This document shows positions 60,072 to 64,000 of a stretch of 64,000 bases of DNA, one piece after another. A program made the translations under genes and the position numbers. This DNA is from Terfezia claveryi. Lineage: Eukaryota; Ascomycota; Pezizomycetes; Pezizales; Pezizaceae. Numbering within the stretch: the stretch's first letter is position 1; every line of letters starts with the position of its first letter. The stretch is from contig WHUX01000033.1 of NCBI GenBank assembly GCA_015179025.1, forward strand, positions 248,001 to 312,000, given 5' to 3'. The notes beneath the pieces were generated by a model. That model was not told the origin of the DNA. It did not search any database and was given only the letters and a program-made list of their open reading frames with translations.

Positions 60072-61301
60072 TCACAACTCTTCAACTGTACTTTGTAATC
60101 TCACTTCATTTGCCTCCTCATATGCAATCTCGAGATCTTCCATAATCAACAAATTCAGTAACTCCGGAACTACAACAAATTGGAACCACCTTACTGGTGT
60201 AGTTTCTATTGGAGCCTTCGGGATCCTTTCCTGGACCTGGAAGGCTAGTTCTAGAAGTGTATCCTCGGCTTTTAAACTGTTAGCAATAGTTAATATACCT
60301 GTGTTAACATCAGGTAAGACAAACCTTTATGACCATAATACCCTGGGCCTAACCATTCACTCGTAAAAGCAGCTTCTGCCCCCCCATTCGCTCTGAGAAT
60401 CCCAAGTCTAGTTGCAGCACGCAGAAGTGTAGATTCATCAGACACTATCAACCGGCCCAACTCTGGCAAAATACCTTGTACCCGCCAAGCTAAAACCTCT
60501 GGGAGAATGTCAGGTTCTGGATAGTTGCTCTTGCCTAGGCTTGGTCTATGCTTGGGACCGGTAGTACTATTATCCCCAGCTTCATAGTCATAATCATCCT
60601 GGTATTGTGACTCATACTTCTGTCTATACAGTATCTCGGCTTCCTCCTGAATTCGCGTTGTCCTGGTGGCCGTGTAGTCTTCTTTCCAAAGTTGAAGTCT
60701 ATAATCAAATGCTTCCTCTGAAGCCTGGTAGTCCTTCATTTGACTTCAGTATTCAAGGATCTGCAGGCTGTAGCTCAAATATACTTCCCATTCATCTCCA
60801 ACCTCCTCATCGAATATGGGTTGCTTTGAGAATCGGGCAACTTTCTACATAGCTTCTGTTAACAATCCAGAATGATATATGCCAATTGCGCTCTATACAT
60901 ACTTTCGCCGCCCGGTTCCAATCATATATCCTTTTTAACCTGCCCACAAACAGACCATATCTCTCCTCTAAGATCCAATACACATTTCTTTCATCAACCA
61001 TTGCGTTCAGTACTGGTGGAAGCAATCTTTGAAGCTTCCGAGCTAGGTTTTCCTTCTCTAAAAGCTCCTCAGCCAAACCTTTGATTTGCTTCATCCTGGT
61101 CAAGGCGAGTCCACGGCGAGGGTATTTGGCTTTATACTGAGCATTGATTTCTTTACGTACAGTCTTGGGGTCTCGTACAGGCTGTTGTTCATTACTCTGA
61201 AGTACATAGTCTTTGTGTGATGCCTTCAGGTGTCGCTGTAAGCTGCTATTTGCCGACTTCCCTTTATAGGATTTAGTACAGCCAGGCACTGAGCATTCCA
61301 T
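60072..61301 (-). pseudogene. Accessory gene 5 of the KDZ element: C2H2 zinc-finger protein with one nonsense codon
   Basis: Exons 61301-60903, 60844-60325 and 60268-60072 join to exactly 372 codons. Introns: 60902-60845 (GTATGT…TTAAC…TGTAG) and 60324-60269 (GTTTGT…CTAAC…AAAAG). The protein starts MECSVPGCTKSYKG and completes a classical C2H2 finger with LQRHLKASH (residues about 3-29). A basic helical region follows, then a Leu-rich middle part and a charged C-terminus ending VRLQSTVEEL. One in-frame TGA at 60748-60746 (codon 166; CGA>TGA likely) is the only break. A single finger at the N-terminus suggests DNA binding, possibly to the element's own repeats. Confidence 0.65.
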
Positions 61302-62007
61302 ATTTAGTGATTGGTATTCGATCGTTGCGTTGTATAAAGAGATCACGGTGATAGAGATATATAGGGCAGGGTGGTGTAGGGATGTGTGTATACTATGTGG
61401 ATACCAAGTTTGGGTGAAGGAGAAGAAAGAAATAAACAGTCAGCAACCCACCTAAGCAAAATAATTCGCACACATATGCAACCATGCCATGCGTAGTTCG
61501 CTAAAAAACCAGGTAGGAATATGCCGTCATATGAACACATATAGCATCATATCATATCCTACCAATAATTCAGGTCATACATATCAGTGCATATAACATC
61601 ACTCGATATCTTTCGAGTGGATTTGTTCTGCCCCTTGAAATTACATTACATTACATATTCATTGACAGTCATATCAATTCATATGGAGTCAACAGGCCGA
61701 GATGTATATGGTAGTTACTTGACTTGTCAAGGGCACCTAGCCCAGGGTGGTGGGAGAACAATACAGATTGTCTTAATCACCTGGTCTTAATTTCGCAATT
61801 GGAGTAGAAAACGCAATGGAGGCAGTATTAACCATAGAGAAGAAGACGGCGGTCAGCATCTTCAATCACAATTGTAGAGTTGAAGCCATCATGTCATGGC
61901 GACAGCAGTGCTCAAATCGAGCACGTGACGTGAAATCTTCAAGCACGGAGTGGAAGGTAAAATAATCATGATGTTATTAAATGAGCGAGGTAGTCTACAT
62001 TTCCAGC
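61302..62007. other. Gene-free segment before the right end of the KDZ element
   Basis: Upstream region of the zinc-finger gene plus unremarkable sequence. No gene seen. Confidence 0.45.
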
Positions 62008-62323
62008 TTGAAGACAAATATTGCATGGCACGTAGTAGTCTTCATTATCAAGACGGAAGACAAATATTGCACGGCACGTAGCAGTCTTCATTATCAACAC
62101 GGAAGACAAATATTGCACGGCACGTAGTAGTCTTTATTATCAGCACGGAAGACTAAAGTTTGCGCGCATGAATAGTCTTCGCCACCCAGCCTGAAGACAT
62201 AATGTGTGCCAAGAAGTTATTTTAGCGTGGGTGGGATTGCCCTGCCGTGTACATTACTTAACAATGGGGGCATTTTAGAATTGCCCCATTCTTAAGTAAT
62301 GTTCGAGCTGCATGCTAGAGGTG
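62008..62323 (-). repeat. Right terminal inverted repeat of the KDZ-type element
   Basis: Reverse complement of the left end with few differences. It has about four units of the 48-bp repeat (GGAAGACAAATATTGCACGG…) where the left end has two, and the same internal palindrome around CTTAACAATGGGGGCATTTTAG. Confidence 0.85.
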
Positions 62324-64000
62324 ATATATTACTCTACTTGACTCTCAAGCAATTCATACGATTGAATACATACATATCACTCTTGATGAAAATGTGATAT
62401 TCCTGTTTAAAAATATAAAAAATAATAAAAAAGTTTTTTCGAGTCTAGATCGATGTTGTTTTTCCCAAAACAAGCAAACATTAGTCTGGTTGCGCATAAC
62501 ATACCATCATGTACAGTACATAGAACATGCACCACGTGGCAGAATACCTTGCACGACAACTGACACCTTGAATCGAACCCTGCTTCCCGAACGCTCTTCA
62601 TCTTACCCTCATGCCTCCCCAGCCGGCAGTGTACACGAAACGATTGTGCCCAGCGCTTCACTTTTTCCATTTAGTCGCCTCCAGCCGACAAAAATACGAA
62701 TATCGTTTCATCCCCCCTTTATCCAGAGCCGGTCAGCAGCCGCACTTGCAAGCCCTTGTTCTGCTTACTCTACCTACTTATGTACTACGTACTGCGCGTG
62801 AAAAAATTTGAGTTAAAACCACAATCCCGGTTTGAAGATACAGTATGTATGTACTGTAGGTATGTACAGTATTTCCTCAAAATATTACATACTGTATGTA
62901 TGTCCCACAGGCAAACTCCAGGCCATGGCTTAACCCAACTAGGTAGTTGCCAATATATAAATACTTAACTATGCCTTTTTTGAAGACCTCTACATATATA
63001 TTTTAGCTAAGCTAGCTCTAGTACAGGAATTCATATTTGCTCTTACTCGCATACCAGCCGGGATCCTAAAAAAAGCCGAGATTTGTACTCCCACATGTAT
63101 GTTTATTACACAAACCACACATACACAAACACACACACACACACACACAATCTGCAAGGTATAAGCTTAAAACCAATCCCATGGAGTTTAGAAAAAAAAA
63201 TGCGGCTTACAGTTGGACAATATTCCATAATATAGGTTACTAGCTCTTGTAAGCGAGACTGCGCTAAGGCACCTTTCCGCATCTCCCTACTACGGCCCCA
63301 CACCCAAGCGAAACCTCATCACTTGTAACGTACAGTACAGCGATGTCGACCAATCAAATACAGCAAAAGAAACATTTTCCGAAAAAAAAAGGTATTAAAA
63401 AAGTATTAAAAAAAGGGTAAAGGAAATAAAAAATATCGGCGAGGTATACTGCGCGGAAAAAAAAAAAAAAAAAAAAAAGCAATTTGTTCCTGCTCTATAT
63501 ACTACAACAACAAAGGAAATCCAGTAAAAAAAAATTAAAATAAACCATCTTGGTTAGTTCTTCCTCCTCCTCCTCCTCCTCCTTCTTCTCCTACTCATCC
63601 TTCCCCCTTGTAGAATGGAAAATACTTCTATCCGACAAAACAATGCCAACCACACGCGGGGAAAACGAATACAAACACGAGATGATGGCTACATCGCCAG
63701 TGGTAAAAAGAGTAGATAAGATATATCAAGTAAAATCGATGAAACCTACTAAGCACTCGTTATAACAATAACGCATCTTTGATCCCCCCTCAATCCAACT
63801 CCCCTGCACAAATAATTAATATACATTCAAACATGCCAGGAAATTATTCCTGCCGATCGATAGATACACCTGGCAGGTATTCCATATCCTGGTTTTCCAG
63901 GATTGACTGATTGCATACGCCCCCCTGGTGACTTTCGTATGGTGCACAGTGTTTTTCACTCTTTCATCTGAGCATCATCCTCTAGCTATAGCTCTCGACC
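62324..64000. other. Intergenic right flank with simple repeats
   Basis: Contains TAGTCTGGTTGCGC at about 62481 with a weak AACAT repeat on both sides, a CA run at about 63126-63149, A runs near 63180 and 63460-63480, and a CTC/CTT run at 63560-63590. Frames are short and without motifs. Confidence 0.5.

Larger units (their letters stand above)
47902..62323. mobile_element. 14.4-kb KDZ-type composite transposon with accessory genes
   Basis: It is bounded by inverted repeats 47902-48160 and 62008-62323 starting CACCTCTAGCATGCAGCTCG. Inside are a KDZ transposase relic (48.7-51.9 kb, minus) and five accessory genes: acidic/basic low-complexity (52.1-53.4, minus), unknown (56.0-56.8, minus), coiled-coil (57.3-58.1, plus), HMG-box-like (58.4-59.6, minus) and C2H2 zinc finger (60.1-61.3, minus). 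It also holds a 1.3-kb hairpin minisatellite and a later SINE insertion. No target duplication is seen next to the ends. The TIRs are still clearly alike although every gene is broken, which suggests moderate age or active mutation such as RIP. Attributing all the accessory genes to the element rests on the TIRs alone. Confidence 0.75.

Noticed and set aside
62560..62600. Possible tRNA (B-box-like GGTTCGATTC on the minus strand)
   Set aside because: The bases around the box do not pair as a T-stem, and no acceptor or anticodon arm could be placed.

Overview
The window is nuclear DNA of a filamentous ascomycete. The evidence is short introns of about 50-85 bp with GTRNGT donors, CTAAC-like branch sites and CAG/TAG acceptors, several typical fungal gene families (DUF4470, a stonustoxin-like/GTPase fusion, PD-(D/E)XK nuclease-like, MATE, an EXD1-like exonuclease), and many pogo-type DNA transposons. 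I read it as Pezizomycotina. Gene density is very low and transposon load very high, as in some Pezizomycetes, but I cannot name the genus.

Layout. 0-3.7 kb: an intact three-exon DUF4470 gene (minus). 4-5.5 kb: a 1.5-kb Mutator-like element with identical 116-bp inverted ends and a 9-bp target duplication. 6-17 kb: transposon debris, a short SINE-like repeat, two broken DUF4470 relatives, a pogo transposase relic, and a cluster of tiny insertions derived from the tip of the Mutator-like family. 18.3-22 kb: an intact four-exon gene for a large stonustoxin-like/P-loop GTPase protein. 23-33 kb: four pogo-type elements (three clearly internally deleted), a broken PD-(D/E)XK gene and another transposase relic. 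33.8-35.6 kb: an intact two-exon PD-(D/E)XK nuclease-like gene. 38.6-40.4 kb: a three-exon MATE transporter (minus). 41.8-42.5 kb: another pogo derivative. 43.7-44.4 kb: an EXD1-like 3'-5' exonuclease.

47.9-62.3 kb is one 14.4-kb composite element bounded by long inverted repeats. It holds a KDZ (Kyakuja-Dileera-Zisupton) transposase relic plus at least five accessory genes (including a C2H2 zinc-finger gene and an HMG-box-like gene) and an array of about 26 units of 49-50 bp, each able to form a 13-bp hairpin. The clearest gene reconstructions are exact in frame and interrupted by single TAG or TGA codons that look like CAG>TAG or CGA>TGA changes, as expected of repeat-induced point mutation or plain decay.

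The two most novel signals are the KDZ composite with its conserved accessory genes and hairpin array, and a scattered set of 10-30 bp insertions, all sharing the core TAGTCTGGTT, flanked by 8-9 bp direct repeats; one has its empty site preserved in a neighbouring duplicate.

The five intact genes are single unlinked units, not an operon. Three of them (DUF4470, stonustoxin-like GTPase, PD-(D/E)XK) belong to families that expand and decay quickly in fungal accessory regions, and relatives of two of them lie broken in the same window.
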